DNA from: Inquilinus sp.
GTDB taxonomy: Bacteria > Pseudomonadota > Alphaproteobacteria > DSM-16000 > Inquilinaceae
Length of the DNA: 12,495 nucleotides
Reading direction: 5' to 3'
Assembly (NCBI GenBank): GCA_013003675.1
Contig: JABDIP010000201.1
Span: forward strand, 1 to 12,495
Shown: piece after piece, positions 1 through 7,152 of the stretch
Position numbering within the stretch: position 1 is the stretch's first letter
Layout of the letters: each line of letters opens with the position of its first letter
Translations under genes and position numbers: made by a program
The notes under the pieces: generated by a model
The model's database searches: none
Seen by the model: the letters and a program-made list of their open reading frames with translations, nothing else
Told to the model about the DNA's origin: nothing

Positions 1-20
1 CCGCATGGCTGGCGCAACCC

Positions 21-50
21 CCTCACCCAACCCTCTCCCCAAGGAGAGGG
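21..50. repeat. Intergenic palindromic repeat with 8-bp hairpin
   Basis: Bases 31-38 (CCCTCTCC) and 43-50 (GGAGAGGG) are perfect inverted arms around a CCAA loop. They are preceded by a CCCTCACCC-type tract at 20-28. This composite (CCCTCACCC then CCCTCTCCCC then a GGAGAGGG arm) resembles a dispersed intergenic repeat seen between genes in many GC-rich Proteobacteria; that family assignment is from memory. It lies 38 bases beyond the stop of the solute-binding protein gene, so it could act as an RNA 3' stem. There is no T tract on either side, so an intrinsic terminator is not supported. Confidence 0.55.
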
Positions 51-87
51 CTAGTCCCCTACTGCGGGCGGATGCGATCGCCGCCGA

Positions 88-1083
88 TCAGAGCTGGCCG
101 AGCAGTTCGACGATGCGTTGGCCGGCGGGGCCGGCCGCCTCGACGAAGGCGTCGGTCACCGGCTGCACCATCACCGCCTCCCAGGCCGCCTTCTCGGCCT
201 CGGTCTGCATGTGCAGGGTCATGCCCACCTTCTGCAGCTCGGCGATCGCCGCCTCGGCGGTGGCCTCGGTGACGGTGATCGCGTCCGCCTCGGCCTTGGC
301 GGAGGCCGCGGCGATGGCGTCGCGCTGGGCGTCGGTCAGCCCGTCGAACCAATCCGGGTTCACGTAGATGTGGAAATAGACCGAGAAGAACGGCGCCACG
401 GTCCCGTGGTCCTGGACCTCGTAGTATTTCCGGCTGTAGGCGGCGGAGACGTCGGTCAGTCCGGCATCGATCACGCCGGTCTGCAGCGCCTGGTAGACCT
501 CCGAGCCCGACATCGCCACGGTCGCCGCCCCGGCGGCGGCGAGGCCGGCATCGGCGATCCGGTTGAGGCCGCGGATCTTCACGCCCTCGAAATCGCCGAC
601 ATCGACCAGGGCGCGGCCCTTGGAGGTGAAGATCGACTGGCGGGTCGTATACAGCCAGGCGATGTTGCGCACGCCGACCTCGTCGAGCAGCGAGTCGAGA
701 TAGCCGGCCGCCTCGGAGCCGGGGAACGCCTTGATGCGCTCCAGATCGGTGAACAGATACGGCACCACGGTGACGTTCATCGCCGGCACCGATCCGGCCC
801 ATTGGAAATTGACCGACAGCGCCGCCTCGATCTGGCCGGTGGCGACCGCCTCGAAATTCTCCCGGGCGCCGAACGCCTGGTTGGCGCCGAAGATCTGCAC
901 GTCGACCGAGCCGCCGGTGCGGCTCTCGATATCGGCCGCCCAGCTATCGACCAGCTTGGCGATGTGGTGGGCCGGCGGCAGTTGGTGGCTGATCCGCAGG
1001 ACCGCGTCCTCGGCGGCGGCCGGCACGGTGCCGGCGGCAACCGCCGCGACCGCGGCGATGGCGAAGATCCGATGGTGGTTCAT
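88..1083 (-). CDS. TRAP transporter solute-binding protein, DctP family
   Basis: Predicted periplasmic binding protein (331 aa) of a tripartite ATP-independent periplasmic (TRAP) uptake system. Such proteins capture an organic acid and deliver it to a DctQ/DctM-type membrane pair driven by the sodium gradient. Residues 1-24 form a Sec signal peptide: short basic start, Ala/Val-rich core, cleavage expected after PAAA at 24. The mature protein begins with the family's ISHQLPPAHH-like first strand. FEGVKIRG (165-172) carries the Arg (R171) that in this family usually holds the ligand carboxylate, and LQTGVIDA (200-207) is the typical DctP signature. ATG at 1083 was chosen over a GTG at 1092 because an AGGGAGGAG ribosome site ends 8 bases before the ATG but directly abuts the GTG. 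It follows the lyase gene by 42 bases on the same strand, so co-transcription is likely. The membrane subunits should lie beyond base 1 if the locus is complete. The ligand cannot be read from sequence. Confidence 0.9.
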   Translation of the reverse strand: MNHHRIFAIAAVAAVAAGTVPAAAEDAVLRISHQLPPAHHIAKLVDSWAADIESRTGGSVDVQIFGANQAFGARENFEAVATGQIEAALSVNFQWAGSVPAMNVTVVPYLFTDLERIKAFPGSEAAGYLDSLLDEVGVRNIAWLYTTRQSIFTSKGRALVDVGDFEGVKIRGLNRIADAGLAAAGAATVAMSGSEVYQALQTGVIDAGLTDVSAAYSRKYYEVQDHGTVAPFFSVYFHIYVNPDWFDGLTDAQRDAIAAASAKAEADAITVTEATAEAAIAELQKVGMTLHMQTEAEKAAWEAVMVQPVTDAFVEAAGPAGQRIVELLGQL

Positions 1084-1091
1084 GATGGGCA

Positions 1092-1100
1092 CTCCTCCCT
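1092..1100 (-). promoter_or_regulatory. Strong ribosome binding site for the TRAP binding protein
   Basis: On the minus strand these bases read AGGGAGGAG. They end 8 bases before the ATG at 1083. They overlap the start of the alternative GTG codon at 1092-1090, which settles the start choice in favour of the ATG. Confidence 0.75.
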
Positions 1101-1125
1101 GGCGCAGTTGGGCGCGATTGTTGTT

Positions 1126-2013
1126 CTATTCGGCCGCCCTCTGCCCGGCGAAGGCGGCCAATTCCACCTCCCGCCGGCGCAGTTCGGGCAGCCCGACCAG
1201 CGCGTTGAACGACTCGAACTCCAGCATGCGATCGCGCATTGCGTCGGTCGAGCCGGTCGCCAGCAATGTCGTTATCAGATCGCGGGTGGCGGCGGCAACG
1301 GCATAGACGCAGGCGACCGGGTGGGTGACGACCGCATAGCCCATCGCTTCCAGCTCGCCCGCCGGCAGGACCGGGGTGGCGCCGCCCTCGATGTTGTTGG
1401 CCAGCAGCGGCGCGTCGATCTCGGCGCAGATGCGTCCCATGTCGTCGACCGAGCGCGGCGCCTCGACGAAGATCATGTCGGCGCCGATCTCGCGATAGAG
1501 CCGGGCCCGGTCCAGCGCGTCGTCCAGGCCGTTCACCGCCAGCGCGTCGGTGCGCGCCATGATCACCAGATCGCCGTCCCGCCGGGCGTCGAGCGCCGCC
1601 TTCAGCTTGGCGGCCATCTCCTCGACCGGCACCACCGCCTTGCCGGTCATGTGGCCGCAGCGCTTGGGGAACACCTGGTCCTCGATGAACAGCCCGGCGA
1701 CGCCGGCCCGCTCATAGGCGTGCACCGTGCGCGCCGCGTTGCTGAAATTGCCGAAGCCGGTGTCGCCATCGGCGAACAGCGGCACGTCGACGGCGTCGGC
1801 GATACGGGCATAGTGCTCGGCCAGTTCCGCCATGCCGAGCTGCGAGGTATCGGGCATGCCCAGCAGCCCGGCGGTCGCCGCATAGCCGCCGCAGGTGACC
1901 GCCTTGGCGCCGGCCTGTTCCGCGACCTTGGCCGTCAACGCGTCGTTGATGCCGGGAAGTATGAGGATTTCGTCTGCTTCGACGAGCTGGCGGAACCGGG
2001 TTGTCTGGCGCAT
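1126..2013 (-). CDS. Isocitrate lyase/PEP mutase superfamily C-C lyase
   Basis: A 295-aa TIM-barrel enzyme of the isocitrate lyase/phosphoenolpyruvate mutase superfamily, the usual length for 2-methylisocitrate lyase-like members. Visible motifs in order are GGYAATA (42-48), the Mg-binding ADGDTGFG (81-88), EDQVFPKRCGH (111-121) with catalytic Cys119 in the KRCGH loop, ARTDA (153-157), FVEAP (182-186) and NNIEGG (206-211). The KRCGH cysteine is the general acid in the carbon-carbon lyases (isocitrate, 2-methylisocitrate, dimethylmalate lyases) and is absent from PEP mutase proper. A lyase acting on a 2-hydroxy di- or tricarboxylate is therefore favoured over a phosphonate mutase, despite the carboxyphosphonate mutase name often given to such proteins. 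The exact substrate is unknown. It is the first gene of a likely two-gene operon with the TRAP binding protein, which suggests the enzyme may cleave an imported acid or a product of it. The ATG at 2013 has only a weak AAGGA 11 bases upstream. Confidence 0.85.
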   Translation of the reverse strand: MRQTTRFRQLVEADEILILPGINDALTAKVAEQAGAKAVTCGGYAATAGLLGMPDTSQLGMAELAEHYARIADAVDVPLFADGDTGFGNFSNAARTVHAYERAGVAGLFIEDQVFPKRCGHMTGKAVVPVEEMAAKLKAALDARRDGDLVIMARTDALAVNGLDDALDRARLYREIGADMIFVEAPRSVDDMGRICAEIDAPLLANNIEGGATPVLPAGELEAMGYAVVTHPVACVYAVAAATRDLITTLLATGSTDAMRDRMLEFESFNALVGLPELRRREVELAAFAGQRAAE

Positions 2014-2104
2014 CGGACCGGAAATCCTTGAACAGGGTCGGGATGGGCCGTCCAGTATGGCATCATCGACCGGGCCGGCGCCAAGCCCAGGGCCGGAAAC
2101 GGCG

Positions 2105-5100
2105 CTAATCGTCGCCGGCCGGGCTCGGCTCCGCCGTGATCCCCGGTTTCGGAGCCGCCTTGGCCGTCTCTCCCTCGGCCCCTCTCCCCGCGGCGCCGGT
2201 CCCCTTGATCCGCTCGCGCAGATGCTGCAACAGGAAATACATCGCCGGCACCAGGACGATGCCGACCACGATGGCCGCCAGCATGCCGCCCAGGATGGCG
2301 CTGCCCAGTGCCCGCCGGCTGACCGCGCCGGCGCCGGTCGCGACCACCAGCGGCAGGATGCCCAGCACGAAGGACAGGGCGGTCATCATCACCGCGCGGA
2401 AGCGGACCGAGGCGGCCTCGCAGGCGGCCTCGGCGATGGTCGCGCCCTCGGCGCGGCGCTGCATGGCGAATTCGACGATCAGGATGGCGTTCTTGCTGGC
2501 CAACCCGATCAGCATCACCAGACCGATCTGGGTGTAGATGCTGACGCTGGTCCCGGTCGCGACCACCGCCAGCAGGGCGCCGAGCAGCGATACCGGCACC
2601 GCCAGGATGATCGCCATGGGCATCGACCAGCTCTCGTACTGCGCCACCAGGAACAGATAGGCGAACAGAATCGCCATCACGAAGATGATGGCCGTGGTGC
2701 CCGCCGCCTGGAGTTCCTGGAACGTGGTGCCGGTCCATTGGATGCCGAAGCCCCGGGGGATCGCCGTGGTCGCGACGCCCTCGATGGCGCCGATCGCCTG
2801 GCCGGTGGCGAAGCCCGGCGCCGGCGAGGCGCTGACCGAGGCGCTGCGGAACATGTTGTACCGGCGCAGCACCTCCGCCCCGAGGGTGGTGTCGAGGGTG
2901 ACCAGGGTGGAGAGCGGCACCATCTCACCGCCGGCGCTACGGACGTAGAGCCGGCGGACATCCTCGATCCGATCGCGGAAGTCCGATTCGGCCTGAACGA
3001 TGACCTTGTAATTCCGGCCGAACACATTGAAATCGTTCACATACAGGGAACCGAGATTGGCCTGTAGCGTGGTGAAGATATCGGCGATCGGGATGCCCAG
3101 GGTCTCGGCCTTGCGGCGGTCGATATCGACGAAGAGCTGCGGCGAGTCGGCGCGGAAGGTGCTGAAGGCGGCGCCGATCTCGCCGGTGCCGTTGGCGTTG
3201 TAGATCAGGGAGCCGAGCGCGGCGGCGAGGTCCTGCGGTGTCTGCCCGCCCAGATCCTGAAGCTCCATCTCCAACCCGCCGGTGGTGCCCAGGCCCGGGA
3301 TCGGCGGCACGTTATAGGCCATGACCACGGCTTGCTGCAGCGTGGACAGCTCCCGCCGGACCCGGCTCACCAGATTGTCGACATGCTGCGCCGGATCGGT
3401 CCGTTGCTCCCAAGGTTTCAGCACCACGATCACGAAACCGGAATTCGACGCCATGGCGCCGCCGATCAGGCTGTAGCCGGCGCCGGTCAGCGTGACCTCG
3501 ACCCCGTCCATGGTCTGGATCCGCTCCTGGACCTCGGCCACCACCGAATCGGTCCGGGCCAGGGATGCGCCGGGCGGCAGTTGCACCTCGACCATGAAGA
3601 AGCCCTGATCCTCGAACGGGATGAAGCTGGTCGGCAGGGTGACGAACAGGTGATAGGTGCCGCCGAACACCGCTGCCAGCAGGACCAGGGCGATTACCGC
3701 ACGGCGCACCAGCAGGCCGACGATTGCGTCGTATCCGGCGCGAATTCTCTCGAAGGCCAGGTTGAACCAGTGCAGCGGGCCGCGCTTGGCAAGGCCGGAT
3801 CCGGGCTTCAGCAGCAGGGCGCAGAGCGCCGGGCTCAGGGTCAACGCGTTGATCGACGACAGCGACACGGCGACCGAGATGGTCACGGCGAACTGAACAT
3901 ACAGCTTGCCGGTGATGCCCGGGATGAAGGCCGTGGGCACGAACACCGCCAGCAGCACCAGGGTGGTGGCGATCACCGCGCCGCTGATCTGCCCCATCGC
4001 CTTGCGGGTCGCCGCCGGGGCGTCGAGCCCCTCCTCGCTCATGATGCGCTGGACGTTCTCGACCACGACGATGGCGTCGTCGACCACGATGCCGATGGCC
4101 AGGATCAGCCCGAACAGCGAGATCGTGTTGAGCGAGAAGCCCATCGCCAGCAGCACCGCGAAGGTGCCGATCAGCGAGACCGGGATCGCCACCGAGGGGA
4201 TCAGCGTGCTGCGCCAATCCTGCAGGAAGACGAAGACCACCAGGATTACCAGGGCGATGGCGATGATCAGGGTGGTCACCACCTCCTGGATCGAGGCACG
4301 AACGAAATCGGTGGTGTCGTAATAGACCTCGTAGGCCACGTCGGCCGGAAAGCGCTCCGACATCCGGTCCATCTCGGCGCGCACCCGGTCGGCGACTTCC
4401 AGCGCGTTGGCGCCGGGCGCCTGATAGACCATCAGCATAGCCGTCGACTTGCCGCCGACCAACGCGTTGAAACCGTAGGATTCGGCGCCCAGCTCGGTGC
4501 GGGCGATGTCGCTGACATGGATCGTGGTGCCGTCCGGGTTGGCCCGCACGATGATGTCGTCGAACTCCGACGCCTGTTCCAGCCGGCCGCGGGCGTCCAG
4601 GGTGTACTGGGTCTGCTGGGTGACCGGCCCCGGCGGCGCGCCGATCCGGCCGGCGGAGGCCTGCACGTTCTGCGCCTGGATGGCGCCGACCAGATCGGTC
4701 GCCGACAGCCCGAAGCCGGTCATGCGGTCCGGGTCCATCCAGATCCGCATGCTGTAGTCGGGCCGGCCGATGACGCTGGCATTGCCGACGCCGGGCAACC
4801 GGGCCAGGGCGTCCACCACGTTGATCAGGGCATAGTTGTTGAGGAACAGATTGTCGTAGGTGCCGTTCGGCGAGATGAGGTTGACCGCCATCAGCAGGGT
4901 GGTCGACTGCTTTTCGGTCCGCACCCCCTGGCGGGTCACCTCGACCGGCAGCTGGGAATTGGCCTGGGCGACCCGGTTCTGGACCAGCACCGCATTGATG
5001 TCGGGGTCGGTGCCGACCTCGAACGTCACGGTCAGGGTGTAGCTGCCATCGTTGGTGCTGCTCGACGACATGTAGATCATGCCGTCGACACCGTTGACCT

Positions 5101-5305
5101 GGCTCTCGATCTGCTGGGCGACGGTCTGCTCGACGACCTTGGCGTTTGCGCCCGGATAGCTGGCGGTGACCTGCACCTGCGGCGGCACCATGTCGGGGAA
5201 CTGGGCGACCGGCAGCGCCTGCAGGGCGATGCCGCCGACCATCACCATGACGATGGAGATGACCAGGGCGAATTTTGGCCGGTTGATGAAGAAGGCGGAG
5301 AACAT
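2105..5305 (-). CDS. RND multidrug efflux permease, HAE1 (AcrB/MexB-like)
   Basis: Inner-membrane proton/drug antiporter of 1066 aa, full length for the AcrB/MexB family (about 1030-1050 aa) plus a hydrophilic C-terminal tail of about 40 residues. TM1 is at about 11-30. The first periplasmic porter region follows to about 335. TM2-TM6 lie at roughly 340-500, with GLILAIGIVVDDAIVVVEN carrying the paired relay aspartates D409 and D410 (AcrB D407/D408). A second periplasmic loop spans about 560-870. The last TM bundle contains IGLASKNAILIVEF with K938 (AcrB K940). All key proton-relay residues are thus present, which fits an active tripartite drug or hydrophobe exporter. It starts 2 bases after the adaptor stop codon and has no clear Shine-Dalgarno sequence, so translation is probably coupled to the adaptor. 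No outer-membrane channel gene follows; a TolC-like protein from elsewhere would be needed. Substrates are not predictable. Confidence 0.95.
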   Translation of the reverse strand: MFSAFFINRPKFALVISIVMVMVGGIALQALPVAQFPDMVPPQVQVTASYPGANAKVVEQTVAQQIESQVNGVDGMIYMSSSSTNDGSYTLTVTFEVGTDPDINAVLVQNRVAQANSQLPVEVTRQGVRTEKQSTTLLMAVNLISPNGTYDNLFLNNYALINVVDALARLPGVGNASVIGRPDYSMRIWMDPDRMTGFGLSATDLVGAIQAQNVQASAGRIGAPPGPVTQQTQYTLDARGRLEQASEFDDIIVRANPDGTTIHVSDIARTELGAESYGFNALVGGKSTAMLMVYQAPGANALEVADRVRAEMDRMSERFPADVAYEVYYDTTDFVRASIQEVVTTLIIAIALVILVVFVFLQDWRSTLIPSVAIPVSLIGTFAVLLAMGFSLNTISLFGLILAIGIVVDDAIVVVENVQRIMSEEGLDAPAATRKAMGQISGAVIATTLVLLAVFVPTAFIPGITGKLYVQFAVTISVAVSLSSINALTLSPALCALLLKPGSGLAKRGPLHWFNLAFERIRAGYDAIVGLLVRRAVIALVLLAAVFGGTYHLFVTLPTSFIPFEDQGFFMVEVQLPPGASLARTDSVVAEVQERIQTMDGVEVTLTGAGYSLIGGAMASNSGFVIVVLKPWEQRTDPAQHVDNLVSRVRRELSTLQQAVVMAYNVPPIPGLGTTGGLEMELQDLGGQTPQDLAAALGSLIYNANGTGEIGAAFSTFRADSPQLFVDIDRRKAETLGIPIADIFTTLQANLGSLYVNDFNVFGRNYKVIVQAESDFRDRIEDVRRLYVRSAGGEMVPLSTLVTLDTTLGAEVLRRYNMFRSASVSASPAPGFATGQAIGAIEGVATTAIPRGFGIQWTGTTFQELQAAGTTAIIFVMAILFAYLFLVAQYESWSMPMAIILAVPVSLLGALLAVVATGTSVSIYTQIGLVMLIGLASKNAILIVEFAMQRRAEGATIAEAACEAASVRFRAVMMTALSFVLGILPLVVATGAGAVSRRALGSAILGGMLAAIVVGIVLVPAMYFLLQHLRERIKGTGAAGRGAEGETAKAAPKPGITAEPSPAGDD

Positions 5306-5307
5306 GG

Positions 5308-6474
5308 CTACTGCGCGATTTCGGCGGTGCCGTCGCGGAACACCGGCGATACCGGAACGCCGGGCCGTATCTTCTGCAGGCCCTCGACGATGACGATCTC
5401 GCCTTCCTCAAGGCCCTGCTCGACCACCAGATTGACCTCCTGGGTCCGCCCCCGTTCGATCCGCCGGATCCCGGCCAGCTTCTCGTCGCCCAGCACCAGC
5501 ACATAGGCGCCGGCCTGATCCTCCTGAACGGCGGAGACCGGAATGACGATCTTATTCTGCGCCTGCTGGGTGGTCAGCACGACGGACGCGAACTGGCCGT
5601 GCAGCAGCAGCGCATCGGGATTGGCGAAAGTTGCCCGGATCGGCACCGTGCCGGTCAGCGGATCGACCTCGGCGCCGACGAAATCGATCGTGCCGTCTTG
5701 GTCGTACAGCTCGCCATTCGGCAGGGCGATGCGCGGCACGACATCGGATTCCTGATCCCGCAGATCGCCGGTCTTGCCCTGTTCGGCGCGCTGGCGCTGG
5801 ACATTGATCAGATCGGCCTCGCTGACCGAGAAGACGACGGAGATCGGATCGAGGCTGGTCACGGTCGCCAGCACGCCGCTGTTCGGCGAGACCAGGTTTC
5901 CGACGCTGTAGGCCTCGCGGCTGGCGCGGCCCGAAATGGGGGTCGAGATTTCGGTATAGCTGAGATTGATCTCGGCTTGGCGCAGCTCGGCCGTCCGGGC
6001 CAAAACATCCGCCGCCGTGGTGCGCGCCGCCGCCTCGGCCTCATCGACGCTCTGCTGGCTGATATTGCCGCGCGACACCAGTTGCAGCGAGCGGTCAAGA
6101 TTGGCGTCCGCCTCGACCTTCAGCGCTTCCGCGGCGGCGAGGCCGGCCCTGGCCAGTTCGACTTGTGCTTCGAATGTGTCCGGCTCGATCCGGAACATCC
6201 GGCTGCCGGCCTCGACCAGCTGGCCCTCGCGGAAATCGCGTTCCTGGAGGAAGCCCTCGATACGCGCCCGCAGCTCGACTCGCTCGATCGCCTGGACCCG
6301 GCCGACGAATTCGAACTGTTCGACCACCGCTTCGCGCTTGGCGTGAACCACGTCGACCGACGGCGGTTGGACCTGTGCCGCCGGCGGCGGGGCAGGCCCC
6401 TCGTCGCAGGCGCCGAGCAGCGCCATGATGCCGAGGACAAGGCCAAATGACCGGCCACTGCGAATCCGCTGCAT
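5308..6474 (-). CDS. RND efflux periplasmic adaptor (AcrA-like lipoprotein)
   Basis: Membrane fusion protein (388 aa) that bridges the adjacent HAE1 permease to an outer-membrane channel. Residues 1-22 are a lipoprotein signal with lipobox LGAC (20-23). Cys23 is followed by Asp24, which in E. coli is the +2 signal for retention in the inner membrane. A proline-rich linker follows (28-38). The first lipoyl half-motif is at about 58-90 (VGRVQAIERVELRARIEGFL), then an alpha-helical hairpin at about 100-170, the returning lipoyl half near 175-205 (TPISGRASREAYSVGNLV), and a beta-barrel with the AcrA-type signature DPLTGTVPIRATFANPDALL (271-290). A membrane-proximal domain runs to the end. The reading frame stays open about 125 codons further upstream, but that stretch runs into the channel gene and would bury the lipoprotein signal. 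The ATG at 6474 is therefore preferred, with a G-rich site (GGGGGGAAGC) just before it. It forms a two-gene operon with the permease. Confidence 0.92.
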   Translation of the reverse strand: MQRIRSGRSFGLVLGIMALLGACDEGPAPPPAAQVQPPSVDVVHAKREAVVEQFEFVGRVQAIERVELRARIEGFLQERDFREGQLVEAGSRMFRIEPDTFEAQVELARAGLAAAEALKVEADANLDRSLQLVSRGNISQQSVDEAEAAARTTAADVLARTAELRQAEINLSYTEISTPISGRASREAYSVGNLVSPNSGVLATVTSLDPISVVFSVSEADLINVQRQRAEQGKTGDLRDQESDVVPRIALPNGELYDQDGTIDFVGAEVDPLTGTVPIRATFANPDALLLHGQFASVVLTTQQAQNKIVIPVSAVQEDQAGAYVLVLGDEKLAGIRRIERGRTQEVNLVVEQGLEEGEIVIVEGLQKIRPGVPVSPVFRDGTAEIAQ

Positions 6475-6502
6475 GCTTCCCCCCGCACCTCTTATGAGGA
6501 GA

Positions 6503-6530
6503 AGCCTAGCACATGAGAGGAGTGCGCCAA
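6503..6530 (-). promoter_or_regulatory. Candidate sigma-70 promoter for the first efflux pair
   Basis: On the minus strand a TTGGCG -35-like box (6530-6525) is followed by a 16-base spacer and TAGGCT (6508-6503), with TGC just before it resembling an extended -10. Transcription would begin near 6496, giving a leader of about 20 bases before the adaptor ATG. A short dyad CCTC-TTAT-GAGG at 6488-6499 overlaps that start point and could be an operator. The -10 box matches consensus at only three of six positions, so this is tentative. Confidence 0.35.
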
Positions 6531-6566
6531 GGCGTGCCGACGATGGTTTTTCCGATTTTGTGCCCG

Positions 6567-6591
6567 ACGCCGTGCGGCGTTGCGCCACGCC
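6567..6591 (-). other. Three-arm inverted repeat between channel and adaptor genes
   Basis: The plus strand shows ACGCC (6567-6571), GGCGT (6576-6580) and ACGCC (6587-6591). The middle arm can pair with either outer arm, giving two mutually exclusive 5-bp hairpins. It lies 18-42 bases past the channel stop codon and upstream of the candidate promoter of the adaptor gene. No T tract follows it, so a standard intrinsic terminator is not supported. It may be a weak transcript end or chance in GC-rich DNA. Confidence 0.3.
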
Positions 6592-6608
6592 GGTCGAACA
6601 TCGCCCGG

Positions 6609-7043
6609 TCAGGGGATCGAAAGCGCCTGGGCTTGTCGCAATCGACCGAGGAATTCGACCAGGAATGCCGTGCTGAGTCCGAAGAGCAAGAGCCCGTTTG
6701 CCGCCGATATGCCGGATAGCAGGCGCCAGGGTTGGGAAAGCGTGATGTCGCCGAAGCCAAGCGTCGTAAATGCGACGACGGAGAAATAGAGTGCCGGCTC
6801 CAAGGCTTCGAATGCGCCGACGACCATCAGCAGAGCAGCCCAGATCCATACACAGGTGCTGAGTGCCGCAAGTAGCCAGAGCGTCACACCGAGGAGCGCC
6901 AACATCGTCTTGCGTGTATGCGGCGCCGCGGCGAGCCAGGGGCCGGCGCGTTCCAGAGCCTGAATCGCACCGCCGATGAAGAGTGCTTCAACCACAGTCG
7001 TGAGTGTTACGGCGAACGATCCGACGATGAGCTGCAGGAGCAT
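6609..7043 (-). CDS. Small ion channel protein (Ion_trans_2-like, GFGD filter)
   Basis: A 144-aa membrane protein with an apparent potassium-channel pore. Three hydrophobic segments are seen: about 3-30, about 46-77, and a pore-helix/filter plus final helix at about 82-132. The filter region TTLGFGDI (93-100) matches the T-x-G-Y/F-G-D signature of the two-pore-helix channel family (Pfam Ion_trans_2), with Phe in place of Tyr. There is no RCK/TrkA_N or cyclic-nucleotide-binding domain, and the protein ends about 10 residues after the last helix. A pore would need four subunits. The ATG at 7043 is preceded by AGGAAGAAGGGA, 5 bases away. Longer starts up to about 7262 would cross the divergent gap and overlap the second adaptor gene, so they are rejected. 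It is transcribed toward the first adaptor gene with a 134-base gap. The ion carried, and any link to the pumps, are inference only. Confidence 0.75.
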   Translation of the reverse strand: MLLQLIVGSFAVTLTTVVEALFIGGAIQALERAGPWLAAAPHTRKTMLALLGVTLWLLAALSTCVWIWAALLMVVGAFEALEPALYFSVVAFTTLGFGDITLSQPWRLLSGISAANGLLLFGLSTAFLVEFLGRLRQAQALSIP

Positions 7044-7094
7044 GGATGTCCCTTCTTCCTGTGGGGCGGCATGAACCGAGGGGCTGGTCATCAT

Positions 7095-7118
7095 GCGGAG
7101 GATCGGAATATGGTCCGC
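7095..7118. promoter_or_regulatory. 24-bp imperfect dyad in the divergent gap (candidate operator)
   Basis: Arms GCGGA (7095-7099) and TCCGC (7114-7118) are perfect inverted repeats, and inner AT/AT pairs at 7102-7103 and 7110-7111 add two more matches. This makes 7 of 12 symmetric positions, in the pattern GCGGAnnATnnnnnnATnnTCCGC. It sits between the channel start and the second adaptor start, 34 bases before the latter. That is a natural site for a dimeric repressor such as a TetR-, MarR- or ArsR-type protein. No regulator gene is in the window and I could not identify convincing -35/-10 boxes here, so the role is speculative. Confidence 0.3.
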
Positions 7119-7142
7119 TTTCCCTGACGAATCAGACCTCTC

Positions 7143-7146
7143 GGAG
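7143..7146 (+). promoter_or_regulatory. Ribosome binding site for the second adaptor
   Basis: GGAG lies 6 bases before the ATG at 7153. It supports that start over the in-frame ATG at 7093, which has no comparable lipoprotein signal directly after it. Confidence 0.6.
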
Positions 7147-7152
7147 CAGAAC

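Noticed and set aside
118..2031. 637-codon open frame on the plus strand opposite the TRAP binding protein and lyase genes
   Set aside because: It spans two well-recognised genes on the other strand, its translation is rich in Gly, Arg, His and Asp with no domain, and such shadow frames are expected in DNA with very high GC at third codon positions.
2014..2104. Possible terminator or promoter between the HAE1 permease and the lyase gene
   Set aside because: A GC-rich 6-bp stem (CTGGGC/GCCCGG) can be drawn but without a T tract. A TTGGCG/CATACT pair has a 19-base spacer and a poor -35 match. Neither is strong enough to call.
3332..5506. 724-codon open frame on the plus strand opposite the HAE1 permease
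   Set aside because: Low-complexity His/Asp/Gln/Arg/Gly translation complementary to a full RND permease; a mirror of codon bias, not a gene.
6475..6849. N-terminal extension of the first adaptor to an ATG at 6849
   Set aside because: It would overlap the channel gene by about 240 bases and place the lipoprotein signal in the middle of the protein.
7044..7152. Sigma-70 promoters for the divergent channel and second adaptor genes
   Set aside because: A CATATT box on the minus strand and nearby A/T-rich bases were considered, but no properly spaced -35 element was found on either strand.
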